Source of the DNA: Symsagittifera roscoffensis
Lineage: Eukaryota; Xenacoelomorpha; Acoela; Convolutidae
Reading direction: 5' to 3'
NCBI RefSeq assembly: GCF_963678635.1
Contig: NC_087070.1
Span: 8,406,539 to 8,470,538, forward strand
Length of the DNA stretch: 64,000 bases
Each line of letters starts with the position of its first letter. Position 1 is the first letter of the stretch. Of this stretch, positions 45,108 to 57,241 are shown in pieces. The notes under the pieces were generated by a model, which was not told the DNA's origin, did not search any database, and saw only the letters and a list, made by a program, of their open reading frames with translations. Made by a program: the position numbers and the translations under genes.

Positions 45108-46800
45108 ACCCCTCCGGATTGGCACAAATAGGACCCTTCCGGACTGTCAGAATATAGACCCCTCCGGATTGGGACCCCTCCGAGTTAGTTAATAGTAGAC
45201 CCCTCCGGATTTGGACCCCTCCGAATTAGCAACTATAAGACCCCTCCGGATTTGGACCCCTCCGAATTAGCAACTATAAGACCCCTCCGGATTCGGACCC
45301 CTCCGGTTTTGTGGAAAGTAGACCCCTCCGGATGCGGACCCCTCTGACTTCGGAGCCCTTAGCTCTGTCAAAGTAGCTTTTTGTAGTTTTCTTAATTTCA
45401 GCTTATACCCCTCCGGATACGTTCTGCGTTGCTATTATGCTGTTTGAATTAACTGGGAAGGGTATAGGGTCCTTTCCTAGACCCCTCCGGATTGAAGTTA
45501 AGGCACTTATTTGACAATTCACACTAACGGTGAAGGGTCTTATCACTTGCCTAATTTCGACTCTATTATGGTTGTCTTGTGCCTTCAGCCCTCCCTTTTT
45601 GTCTAGAACTGTCTTAAGTTACTTAGTTCAATCGCTATCAACTTTTGGTAGGGGTATAAGGGTTTTTTAGAAAAATTTATAAAACGTGAAGGGTGTACCC
45701 CTCCGGATTTGTGTAATTTGCTAAAAACAATCTCAAAAAATTTTCTCGCTCGCTTTTCCGAAAAATTTCTGATCCTATTAGTAAGCTCAGCTAATTTCTG
45801 ATCTATTGGTACCAAGATCAACTCGATATGATCAGTAGTTCCAAAGTTATTAACCAAAACGTCTTTTTTCCGAACTCAAAAAATTTTCTCTCTTATAGGT
45901 TCCGCCTAACTTTTTCCGCAAATCTGGTCCTTTCGACCTAAAAATTATTGATCCGAGCTCAGAAGGCCTATACTCTTCTAGTTCAATGCAAAAGACCCGA
46001 TCTAAAACGCTATTGTAGAAAAAATTTGCGAAAAACTATGCTACCTGGACCCCTCCGGATTGATGAATCCACCAAATCAAACACGTTATGTTCGATTTCT
46101 CTGCAACCCGGAAGGCTTTCGGGTAGCGGATTTTAAGACTTGTAGATTCACTAGTGGACGTTGTCCGAACAACTATTTTTACTGTCCTACCTCAAAAATT
46201 TCAAAAAATTTTCTAAATTTTTAGTGTTTCTTACTATCAAAAATTGGGAAAATTTGGTTTTTGGTACCAAACTAGTTCCAACCACTTCCGAACTAAAGTT
46301 AACCGGTTCTACTTGTTACAGTAGTGCAGTTACGATGTAACACACTAACTTAGCGCTTTTTTCCGTTTCAAAAAATATCGATATCTCAAAAATCGCGACT
46401 TGTGGGGGGATCAAAATATCGCTATTTTGACCCTAAAAACCGGTCTGTTTTCGTTGTTTTTCACTGAAAAATGATATAAGACTATTAATATAGGCTATAT
46501 AAGTAATAATATTAGTAATACTATACCCCTCCGGGTTTGTTTAATCTCCGAATTAAGGTGCTTAACTCGGATATTCGCAGTTCGGTGAAGGGTCACTACA
46601 GTGCAGCACTGTCGAGCCCCCCACAGATTACTATCCTACTTTTTGTACCAAAAGGGATACAAAACTTGTTAACGATACCCAACAGTCGATTGTAGTTGTC
46701 GTTGAGCCTCTTCCTGTTGTTCCCTGTACTGCTTGCCGGATCGGTCTTCACCCCGGACCCTTCCGAATTGAGCGCAAATCAGCTGACCCTTCCGGATTGG
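45108..46800 (-). repeat. Dispersed array of the motif ATCCGGAGGGGT in the leader
   Basis: On the + strand the motif reads ACCCCTCCGGAT, with CCCTTCCGGAT and CCCCTCCGAATT variants. I count about 19 occurrences. They are dense at 45108-45350 and then isolated near 45415, 45483, 45698, 46051, 46526, 46757 and 46785. A further copy lies in the LTR (about 47827). The core TCCGGA is palindromic. Confidence 0.85.
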
Positions 46801-47331
46801 GCGCAATTTATCATTAACGTGCTTAAATGCTCAAATAACCCTACAGTACAAGCCTCACAAACGGGCCACAAAATTGATCGTAACGATCCTGACTGATATA
46901 AATGCCTGTAACAACAATATATCTATCAACAACAAACGGGGGGGTTGAATCACATCTTGTCTGGGGAGATGATTTCTACTGATTTTTTACTTTTTTACTG
47001 TTTTTGGTTTTTTCGGTTATTTTTTTATGTTTTTTGTTTTTCTTGGGTACTATACTACTTTTTGTTTGGTTTTACTTATATCTTTAAGTGTTTTTGGTCA
47101 CCAACCGCTCAGGGGACGAGGGGACGGCCGATCCCCCCACCCTTCCTGGTTTGTGAATTTTCGGTCTTAACTAGGTTAAAAAACTATTCACGGCAATCCG
47201 GAAGGCCTCCGCGTTCCGAACTACCCTTCCGCCCCGGCGGTTTAGGCCTAATAAGGGCGTTAATGTGAGCATCCGCTCGGCGCGGAGTGCTCGTTAACGG
47301 TTCTGCCGATCATGATGTTAAAAAAGAATAA

Positions 47332-47346
47332 CACCCAGGAGCGCCA
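47332..47346 (-). other. Candidate primer binding site of copy 2
   Basis: On the - strand TGGCGCTCCTGGGTG starts 12 nt after the LTR end. It begins with TGG (pairing with a tRNA CCA end), and its complement ends like a tRNA T-stem plus acceptor (CACCC...CCA). The spacing is longer than usual and the tRNA is not identified. Confidence 0.35.
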
Positions 47347-47358
47347 TAAAAACATACA

Positions 47359-48280
47359 TGTAACATTCGCCCGGAAGATACATATCGACGGATAACAAAA
47401 CTAAGTCTTAAGACGACTGGCTAGCGTCTAAACAGAGCTTTGCATGTTTTTCACCGTCTCTACCAAGCCAGTACTTTTCGGTGGTCTTTCTTACATCGGG
47501 TCGACAAAAACGTTACTGCTCTCCGGCTTCGACCAGAACGCTCAAATTAACTGAATTACATGCAAAAATAGTGAGCTCATGGCTGGGTCTCAGTATCCCC
47601 AGACCACGAGGTCACTCCTAAAAACAGGGCTACTACTTATCATATTACTATTGTTTTTGTTCAGTAGATAAAAATCATCATCTCCATCGAAGATGGATCA
47701 ACCCTTTCCCCCAACTCCTAGCACCTCATCCTTGTCAAAACTAATCAAAATATCAGTTAAATTCAAGTCAGGACATGACAGGATGCTAAAAGTTTATGTG
47801 AGTTAATAAAAGTTTCCGTCCCGAGACCCTTCCGGATTCTTGAATCCGCCGAATCAAGCTCCTTACTCTTGATTTCTTGCTAATCCGGAAGGCTGGTTCT
47901 CACCCTTCACCGTTGTTGGCAACGGCCTTGCAACTATTGTAGCAGCACAATAGTTGCAACTTGGAACGTTCTCTGCTATTGTAGTTCGTTGTTGTTTTTC
48001 TTTAATCTCGACTTTCGTTCTGTTCGCAATCACAGATAAAAGTTGTTCTGTTTTTCACTCGCTTTTTGTTAAAAATGGCCGTTTCAGCATTTCTCAGAAA
48101 TGTGACGTCATCATTCGAATTTTTGAAAATCTAAAATACTAGAATATTCTAGCCCTCACCGTTTGGCTAAACGTTCCAATAACGTCGCTAATCCTTCGAA
48201 ATCATCAACTCGGAAGGCTTCCTGCTCAAAATTCGAATCCTGCATAAATTGCATTTTGGCCATTCTGGTCGAATGTCACA
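47359..48280 (-). repeat. 5' LTR of copy 2 (922 bp)
   Basis: It is the reverse complement of the copy 1 LTR, with TG...CA ends (TGTGACATTCG at 48280 reading down, CGAATGTTACA at 47359). The two LTRs differ by scattered substitutions and a one-base length difference. Confidence 0.92.
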
Positions 48281-48372
48281 AGATCTAAATTATTCCATAA
48301 TTTTTATGTCTAGTACATGCTACAGGACTGATATAGATACGAATTTTGTATGTATTTTCGATGTCCAGATTT
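48281..48372 (+). repeat. Host repeat remnant interrupted by copy 2 (inverted match at 60352-60444)
   Basis: The sequence starting AGATCTAAATTATTCCATAA and continuing through CTACAGGACTGATATAGATACGAA is the reverse complement, with few changes, of 60352-60444. There the repeat continues past the point where the LTR begins here, so the LTR inserted into this repeat. Confidence 0.8.
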
Positions 48373-50524
48373 GAATTCATTTACACATTTCGGTATTTAA
48401 CTACACATTTAACTACAAATTTCAGACGGTTACCAAGTTGTCGAACTAGAATTACAATTTCTACGTAAAATTATACCTAATTCATTTCTTCAGCAGACCT
48501 GCAGCATGTCTATTTTAAAGCTGTCCTTTTCTGATTCAGAGCAAGCATTAGATTTATTTTTTTTTTTCATTTTCCTGAATGAACAGATCTGATTCAGATC
48601 TGTGCAGACATGCATCAAATCGGAGTCATCACTGCAGTTGTTCTGACCAGAATTGAACTCAATTCGACAGCAGCTTAAACTAACCAAAAACCAATTTTAT
48701 TCACAGCTGAGAGTATCAGAGCATACCACCAAAATCATGAATTGAAAATTTGCTGGTGAAAATTATTTTCAGGTTGAAATTCTTACGTTGAAAGATTTTT
48801 TTCTATCTAAAAATCTCAATCTCCTTAGTAGTAAAAAATACGTGCTTTCGAAACCAACCCGCGTTGACAAAAATGCTTGTCATACTATTTCATATTATGA
48901 AAAAAATGCTTGTCATACTATTTCATAAAAAAATACGAATAAAATAGCAAAATAAGTATTTTTTCCTTACTATGTAATATTATAATAAGCATTTTTTGCC
49001 ATATTCTGGGATTAAAAAACAAGTATTTTGCCATATTTTTTACTACAGAAATTTTATGAAAATAGCGAAAGCATTTTATTGTTTCATGAAATTGTATGAT
49101 AACATTTTTTCCATACTATGAAATTGTATGACAAGCATTTTTCCATAACTAAAAATACAAAAATTTTTTGATTTTAAGTTTTTCTGTTTCACCCGAAACA
49201 CAAATCAAGGATTTTTGTCATAAGAAAACTCAGAGTGTAAATGGCATTTACCACGGCAATCAACTGCATTTGGTGATTTTAGCTATTAAAATTATTTTTA
49301 ACATTGTCACATGAAATTATATTCCAAAAATGTAAGTTTTTGTATGAAGCTACATAATAATTATTAGATTGAAAATTTTGCTGATTGAGAAGAAAGAACT
49401 GTTTTTTTTTACAAATTAATCTTTATCTTAAATGAAACAAAAAAAATCCTGATTAGAAAACAAAACGCTTTGGCTGAAAAAATCATCCTGAACTACGTTA
49501 TAAACACAAAAAGTCAAAATTGCATGCAAAATATATTTGGGCACAAAAGCAAGTTTGCAATCAAAAAAGGGATTAAAAAATTTCACCTCAAAATTGTGTT
49601 TATGAAAAAAATGCATATCATACATTTTCATATATGAAAAACATATGATGAGCAGTTTTTCCGAACGAAACTGAACTTATTTTTTTGACAGTAAACTGAT
49701 CTCAATCACTGAAACTGCCCAAACAGAGTTTCAATTGATTTCTGAGTTTTCAATTATTTCTCTAAAAAATGCTTTTTGCCTAATTTCATATATGAAAGCT
49801 ATATAATTCGCATTTTTTCGAACAAAACTAAAACCTTGATTTTGTTAGTTAAATAGCTCTTTGTCCTTAAATGTCTTGATTAACCTCATTTGTAATTACC
49901 GAAACATCTGTTTAGAGAGATTTTTGAAGAAAAAATTCTTTAACAAAGTGCTTTTTATACAATTTTTATCAATAAAAGTTGTTTGATAAGTATTTTTTCA
50001 TCCGAAGTTTTTTTTTTATATCATGCTTTACATGACCAGAAAACTTCAAATGAGCCAAATAGAATAAAAATATGTTATAAAAATTTTTAAAACAGTCTTT
50101 AAATTCTGTATGAAAATTTTATGACAAGCATTTTTCCATAGACGCCATATATGAAATTGTATTATGAGGTTTTTCCTTTTATGAACGTCAACCTGGGAAT
50201 GCATTTCATTGCTTCAGAGCAATAAACTAATACATCCGTTTATTTGCCGTATTGTTGTAATCTGTAAGCAAGAACCTAGTGTTACCTCACTGAATCGATG
50301 TATCACCAAAAAACAAACGGAAGTGTAGATCAGTCAACTGACCTTGCATTTTCAGCGACGTAATCGCGTGAATTGAAACCTAAGATGACACTTTTTATGG
50401 ACACATAAATTGAAATGAAAAGTAAAATGAAATTACTCCAGCTATCAGCCATGCATTTTTGAATTATTGATCTAGCTCAGGAAAAAACTAACTTCAATCC
50501 GATAAACTTCTCTAACCTAATTTT
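48373..50524. repeat. AT-rich region with scattered ATGACAAGCATTTTTCCATA-type repeats
   Basis: No gene is supported. Copies of the motif TATGACAAGCATTTTT and its complement AAAAATGCTTGTCATA occur near 48870, 48900, 49090, 49130 and 50120, with weaker relatives near 49775. They form a degenerate local repeat between about 48860 and 50180. Confidence 0.6.
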
Positions 50525-51047
50525 TGTTCCGATTTTCGTAACGAAAGTAACGAAATATTTGTGCTCGGGGTGGGTTTTTTTCTTCAGACAAATTTCGACT
50601 TTTTCACTAGTTATTTTTGACGGGATTTTTTTCTATATCATTCAAAAAAAATTGTTGCCTTGAGCTTAAATTTGAAAAGATATTTCACCTGTGAATATTT
50701 TTCGTAAGTTATGGGGGTTTAAAAATTGCCATTTTGGACAATTTGGGACAATTAACGTGCGATATATTTCGCGCTATTAACGCGTAAGCTGAGATTTAAT
50801 CTGTCAAAGAAATCGTTCCAAATTGGTTGAAGGAAGCTTATTTGCATAATTGACTTATTAATAGAAGCAGAAACTATCACTTTGTACTTCGTATATGGCG
50901 TGTGGGGGATGAATTTCACAAAAAAATCTCAAATAAAAAAAAATCATTTTTATTTATTTCATTCAATTTTTTCATGTTATTAGTGCTCTATAGACCTTAA
51001 GAGACATTCGGAACATTCAGGGCTTCACCCTGATACTAGCAGTCTTT
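50525..51047 (+). repeat. Dispersed repeat family R1, copy c
   Basis: It is full-length relative to 21798-22330, from TGTTCCGATTTTCG to the terminal hairpin CAGGGCTTCACCCTGATAC, with moderate divergence and no ORF. Confidence 0.75.
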
Positions 51048-51470
51048 TTAATTCTTATATTCAACGGTTTATGAATGTTATGAAGTCAAAGAGATGTTTT
51101 TGAAAGAAAAATTATAGTTTAAGATGCAAATAAAATTAACTTTTGGTGCAACAATTTTCTATTTAAAAAAAAAGCTCGCCTTATGTTCCATAATTAAAAT
51201 GTCACAATTTGGATTTCAAAAATCCATTTATTGGCTGAACTTATTGCTTTAATCAAGTTCAAACCTTATGATAATTGTGATTCAAATCATACCTCAATAA
51301 CTCGAATTTGATTTAAACGTTTGATGATTGTGTCTACCAATATTTGCTGTCGGTTTACATGACCCCCAGACAAGTCAATTTAATTTTAGTGTTTGAATAG
51401 CTAAATTTTTGAAATACAGTTTGTCATAACAATTTGGTTTGAGCGGTCAAAATTGATTACCAGGCCAATA

Positions 51471-53769
51471 TGGTAGAACTAGCACAGAAGCAACTCCTTG
51501 AAAAAACCAAATCAGAGGTGGTAAGTTCAACTGTTCCATGCGCAAATCGCTTATATCTTCTATTTATTTCTAGGCTGTAAGAAAAACTTCGTCCTAGACA
51601 TAACTACTTCTTTGTAGAGGGTCGAAACAGATATTTGATTTACTTAATCTAAAAAACGTGCCCCCAATAGATTTAAATGCGAAAAAACTTCTCTAAGTTG
51701 GTTTTTGAAACTCTAAAACTTTGAACTAGCTATAATTTGATAACTTCTCAAAAAACAAACCTTTGGTAATAAAATTATATTACCATTTTTCAATCCGGAA
51801 AATATTTTGCCGCACATTGCACTCTTTTTTTATCCATCTACTTTTTTACTCCAAGACTTTCAACTTTTAATCCACTTAAATTTAGTATTGGAATTGATAG
51901 TTGCGAGACAAAGAAGGCAGTTTTTGTTCTTTAGATTGAGATGGAGTCTGTATTTTACTATTGCACTAAATGGGAGGCAGATCTTCTAGAGACGACCGGG
52001 AAAATGAAGTGCACAAGGTTGAAAGAAGAAGAAAAAAACAACACGCTAGTTTTTCTCAGACACCCGAAAAGTTGCCCAAAACAACGCAAATTTATCTGAA
52101 GTTTAAACATTGAAATACCCATCGGAAGATTTTGAGTCCGATTTAATAGAAGATTCGGTTCTTCTTATAAGATATTTTTTCCCAGTACTCTTGCTTAAAA
52201 TGTCCGAAATTCATAGCTTAAACCAAAAAAAAATCGCGTACTGAGCTCCTCCTCGCAAAAACCACTTGGAACTTGGAAAATTTTGTATGCTGAGAAAAAC
52301 TCTGAGAGGGAAAAAATATTTTTTCCCTTTGCGTGAATAGAAACATTAGGTTTTTTCAAAGTTTCAAAGTCTGTATGGTCTATTTCAGTAATGAAATTAC
52401 CTTCTTTGCTAAGAAGAAGAAGCAATTTCCAGCTGTCGCAAATAAAAGTCTTGACGCATTCATTAGACTTCCCAGAAAATGGTTGGAAGACCAGAATCTG
52501 GACTCTGCATGGACGGTAACCCATACAGGGATCGGGGATGATAAGGAACCGACAGAACTAGCTATTAAAGGGAACAAGCCGTTTTTGGACATTTCAGATG
52601 CAGATTTTGTGACACGGGGCGAACTAATTAATCCTGATAGCGAGTGCCACATAGTATGTTTTGCTTAAAACAATCTCCTTTTTTATTGCAAAGTTTCCAA
52701 GTGAGGTGTTAAAGATATTTTAAACTGAATTTTGGTTACTTCTCTGACCACCGTCGTAATGGGGAAGGAACTATGATTTGAAAAAACCGTATTTGTTCAA
52801 TTTTCTTACATATTTTTATTGCATGTTACCAGTTAGCACAATTAATTGTTTTAGAAAACCTTGAGTAAGTAAAAGATTATGCTAAAGCCGTTTCGAGTTG
52901 ATTCCAACTGTCGTAGTTTCCTAGTCTCCAAAAAAGTATTGAAAAAAAAAATTTTATCAACTTTTTTGTTCTCAGATTCTCGTCTATTCTCTTATAATTT
53001 TCATTGAAAAGCTAAAATGTTTTGTTTGGAGTTTTTCGGTTTACAAAAGAGTGTTTTGCTTCCTCCAAAAAACTTGAAGAAATTTTTTTATTTATTAAAC
53101 TTGTTGTTGTTAATTGAACACACATGTTTCTTTCATTTCGTTTCAGTTTTTTGCCAGTTCAGAATACTACTTCCACTATACAACAAAAAAGAATTTGCAG
53201 AAAATAAAATCTTCCGGGTTCATCAAATCTGGGATCAATCACATCGAGTTTTCAGGGTTCGTAGTTTCTCTGCACCCAGTTTTCTCCATCAGTGTTTTCA
53301 TCTTCACTTCAATTTTTTTGTGCATAAAACGTACACAGCAGGTAGAACTGCACTTAAAAATAATTACTAACTGAAAACCAGACCACTACAGTTGATAAAT
53401 CTTGTGTTACTCTTGAGTACTTCTTCATATATGACTTTTATACGACTTAGGAATCAGGTAATTATTATGTCTTGTTTCAGCGTTCATAAGAAATGTGTTT
53501 GCATCACTGACGCTGATTTTGACGCCAATACAAATTACATCAAGAATCAATGCTTTGGGACTGTAGGGAATGAAAGAAAAAGAAGAAAGTTAGTTGCATA
53601 TATCCAGTTGCCGAAAAAATCAGTTCATGAGTACGCAAATCAAAACAAATTTGAAGTATTGCGATATAAGGATCGGCCACAGCGCAGGTCATTTGTTGTG
53701 ACTACAGGAGCCAAACCGCTTTACTTGGACAAAATTGAGGACTGGGGTTTCGGATATCGAAACTTGTAA
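51471..53769 (+). CDS. Probable five-exon gene with two HYD1-like ADP-ribosyltransferase units
   Basis: The proposed exons are 51471-51521, 51935-52017, 52389-52653, 53147-53256 and 53481-53769. All introns have GT/AG ends, and phases 0,2,0,2 join to one frame of 265 residues ending in TAA. The second unit (exons 4-5) has YYFHYTTKKNLQKIKSSG, resembling the N-terminal HYT block of the HYD1-type ADP-ribosyltransferase family. It continues with CVCITDADFD and LVAYIQLPKKSV where that family has its central strand and lPxxxV strand. The first unit (exons 2-3) shows a weaker version (FYYCTKWEADLL, then AFIRLPRKWL), lacks the middle part and has no HYT histidine. The repeated 0-2 phase pattern suggests internal duplication. 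Family activity is transfer of ADP-ribose from NAD; whether this protein is active is unknown. Exon 3 could instead read through to a stop at 52668, giving a shorter product. Confidence 0.5.
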
Positions 53770-56700
53770 ACTGCGTTTCGAGCTGCAACAAGAATTTTTG
53801 AAAATTGTGGGGAAATGATTATCCTGAAATTTTGAAACTCGTCGAAACTCATCATGAAACACAGTAATTACAAAAATTTCATTTAATTGCCTTGTTTCTG
53901 ATTGTTACTGGTCAAATAAGTTTAGCGTAGTTACATCAAATTGAACAATAATTTTTTACAATTCGGGTATATTGCTTTGAGTTCAACGTATTAATTCGTT
54001 CATATTTATTTTTTAGACCGTTGTGATAGAGTGATAGATAAGAAAGAAAACCGTAGTAAATTAGATTGAAGTGAGTAATTATGGCTTCTTCCCCAGTAAA
54101 AACTGAGGTTCTTACGGCAAATTGATTTTATTGAAATTCTTTTGTTTATCTTAAGTTTTGGTTTACAGGAGCGTAAAGAAGGCGTAAAAAACTTCATATC
54201 AGCAGTTTTTTGTAAGATCAAGTCATGTCAGCTGATTGTCAGTTTTTCAAGGATATAGTTACGCAAAAACTAAATCTGGAAACATTTTTATAACAAAACA
54301 CAGCCATATACTTTGATAAATGTATAAAAACGCGCCAAGTACAATACTTTTATGCATTTTAAACATTTACATGCACCTGTATTGAAACAATTAGATTTAG
54401 TTCTACCACAGACCTATGATTTCTAGCGGGTTAAAATTGATTTTGTATTGTTTTTGAAATTATGAAAATTCACCAGATTATAAGCTCGCTAATGCACAAT
54501 ATCAAGAAACATACTTTTCTATTTTAGCACCCTTCTAGTAGAATCTTACGTTTATAAGACAAAAATCATTTGACTTGAAATCAAATGACTTGAAATCAAA
54601 CCATGATAATTATCCCACTTGGGCCTTTGTCAAAGGTTTCCTGGATTTCAATTTTGTTATCAGAAAGTTGATGCTTGAAGGTTAACATGAATTTTTTAAA
54701 GATGCAGCTCTGTTGCAATTGTCAGCAAACTCAAACACCTAAGACATGCATATAAAACTTATCAATGTTTTTTAAAAGGTTGAGACTGTTTTTTACCTAA
54801 CTTGATCTCGCTCCTTTTTCCAGCTTTTTACCACTTTTTCATCGTAGATTTTTAAAGTCTCAGCGTCTTTGTCTACCCAAATTATTTGTTTTTTACAAAG
54901 CATTTGTTCATATAGGTCTCTAAAATATATTTGAGCATTTATGTTCTGGTTTAAAGAGATTTTTCGTTTCAATTTTGGGTTGAAAAAATCGAATTGGTTT
55001 GAACGGATATCAATTTTTTCCCGGCTGACTTAAGGCAAAACTTTACTTAGCGGTAAAGTGCTGTACCACTGTTTGAAAAAAAAATCAATTGTTTTTAAAA
55101 TTGAATTTTAAAATAACGTGCTAATTGTCAAAAAAAAATTTTTTAAAAACTCGTGGCTGATTCAATCGGTACTTTATATTCCTTGTTTTTTTTTAAACAG
55201 AATTGTTTTAAAACAACTAATTTGCGTTTTAACTTAACAGAATGATAGCAATACAGCAATCCTATCATGGTACACACACTACAAGCTTATAATTTCTATT
55301 CCAAATCTTAGTCCATTGTACTCTCTATACCTAATCTGAATACATTGTATGGAAGACCGGAAACCTATAACGTATCTTATTATATCGGGTCTTCCAAGAC
55401 GCCCCCCCCTATGATCAGCTCATATCGTTTTAACATCTAATAATCGTTTCATCAAACATATCAAATTTTTGACTACAAACAATATTTGGCATACAAAGAC
55501 CGCCAGCATATAAGCACGATAACACACAATATCAAAAAAACGTCAGCTATTCAACAAAAAACTGAAAACATTGGTTAATTATTTGGTCTTAGTTTTTTGA
55601 AGTTTAATTTTTGTTGTCCAAAATCAAAACACAAACTTTGGTTTATTGTTTTACTTTTAGAAAAAAAAATTCATCCCATATTACTTGATTTCAAACCATG
55701 ATAACTATTTTATTCGGATATTTATTTAAAATTGTCCCGAATTCAATTTTGATATTGAAAATTTGACAATTGGAGTTTCACTAATATGAATTGCACTCGT
55801 TGAGATGCAGCTCTTTTGCGAACATGCGGAATTTCAAACATCCAAGACATATATTTGAAACACATCATAAAATAATTCAAGGAATGAGTCTATTTTGTTT
55901 TTCTACTTTATTCCTTGTTCCAGCCTTTCACCGCTTCTTCCATTTTAAAGCTCTAAAAAATTAATCGTAATTTGGACATATGAAACATCTCAAAAAGCTC
56001 TGGGTGTCTTTTTCTACAAAACTTGATAAATCTTTTAAAATATTTTTTATATAATAGTTATCATGCATTTCTTCTATTTTTTTGCCATTTTTAGTCGTAA
56101 CATTTGATTTGAACTGACATTATTTTTTTCTCGAAAATTTCAAGGCAATTACTAACTTAGTGATAACGTGTTTTAATTTTTTTTTGGAGAAACCCAAAAC
56201 GTTCTTGTGGTTAATTTGAGTACTTGAAAAAAAGGAGAATTTATCAACAATTTTATTCAATTTATAAATTAATGGGCAACACAATTGGTGCTCTAAGCTC
56301 TTGCAAAACCTAGTCTTTATTAAAAATAATTATCTGAAGTTTCCAACAACGCATAACTTGACAGAATGATTACAAATACATTCAGATGGTGCCTTAATGG
56401 CTTTGTTAATTTTAGCCTGCTCATTATACCTAGCAGCTTGATTTTCGAAAAAGCATTGATCTGTCAAATGGAAAAACCTATTTGCTGAAAAAAAAAATCA
56501 TTTACCAGTTTTTCAATGAAATTTTTATCACGAGAGAATAGATCACGCGTTTTGAGTAAATTTTTTCAAGAACATATTTCAATGCAAAGTATTTGACACT
56601 ATAGGCTCTAGCGGAAAAACTAGTTCAATTTTAGACTTTGAAAAACTAGGAAAAACTTTAGAGATAATGCGTGCTAAATTACTTCTTCATTTTTCAGAGT

Positions 56701-57241
56701 GAAATACTTGGAAGAGTGGGCAAAATGCCTTCTTATTTGATTTTTTTTAAAAACGTGTACTATTATTTAGCAGTTGTCCTCTCCTTTTAGACTTTTTTTA
56801 CAATTCACCGCCCATTTTTTAAACAAACAGCTTGTAAAATATTCTTCTGTTTTGTTTTTGTCTGTTGCTGGAAGTTCCGACCTGCTTTCATGGATATTTT
56901 CAGCAGTGATATTCAAATATTTTCAAAGTAATAGAGTTATTACTTCTTTTTTTGTACTGATCCTGCAAATGTTTCTAATAGAAGTTCAAAAAATGAAAAT
57001 TATTGTTTTTAAGAAATGCAAAAAGTTTTCTTACTATTTAAGTATTTGTTCAAAATGTTTTTTGTTTCTGTAGGATAAAAATAAAGGTCGGGTGAGAAGT
57101 TGTATTTCAAATGAAAGAAGAGCAAAATCCAAAACATTGTTGCAACTTGATTGCGTCTGAGTAAAAACAGAATAGCAACCAATACCTGCTAAACATAATT
57201 TGCTAATAAATTTAATTAGTCTTTTAGAGTTTTGAAGAAAA
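53770..57241. other. AT-rich intergenic region with a degenerate ~1.03-kb duplication
   Basis: No supported gene is seen. Segments about 54470-55000 and about 55500-56030 share blocks in the same order: TATAAGC.CG.TAA..CACAATATCAA, then TCAAACCATGATAA, then GATGCAGCTCT, then AAGACAT. They are far diverged and about 1030 bp apart. Confidence 0.5.

Larger units (their letters stand above)
44331..47358 (-). other. Long 5' leader of copy 2 element
   Basis: This is 3028 bp between the 5' LTR and the Gag ATG, with no convincing ORF on either strand. It holds an array of CCGGAGGGG-type motifs (45108-46800) and the presumed primer binding site next to the LTR. Such a long leader is unusual for gypsy elements. 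The counterpart in copy 1 is outside the window. Confidence 0.8.
28153..48280 (-). mobile_element. Giant Ty3/gypsy LTR retrotransposon, copy 2 (3' end lost in gap)
   Basis: On the - strand it comprises the 5' LTR (47359-48280), a 3028-bp leader (44331-47358), Gag-Pol-macro ORF1 (34737-44330, one stop), a spacer and a deleted ORF2. It shares all overlapping parts with copy 1. It supplies the gag, protease and leader that copy 1 lacks in this window. It inserted into a host repeat whose right remnant (48281-48372) matches an uninterrupted copy at 60352-60444. Confidence 0.95.

Noticed and set aside
46945-47268. Plus-strand ORF of 107 codons in the leader of copy 2
   Set aside because: It is antisense to the element, T-rich with hydrophobic runs, and has no homology I recognise.
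34737-53769. A functional link between the macro domain of the element and the nearby HYD1-like ADP-ribosyltransferase gene
   Set aside because: The proximity is likely coincidental; the element is mobile and nothing in the sequence couples the two.
56774-57073. 99-codon hydrophobic ORF
   Set aside because: The composition is that of random AT-rich DNA; there is no family signature.
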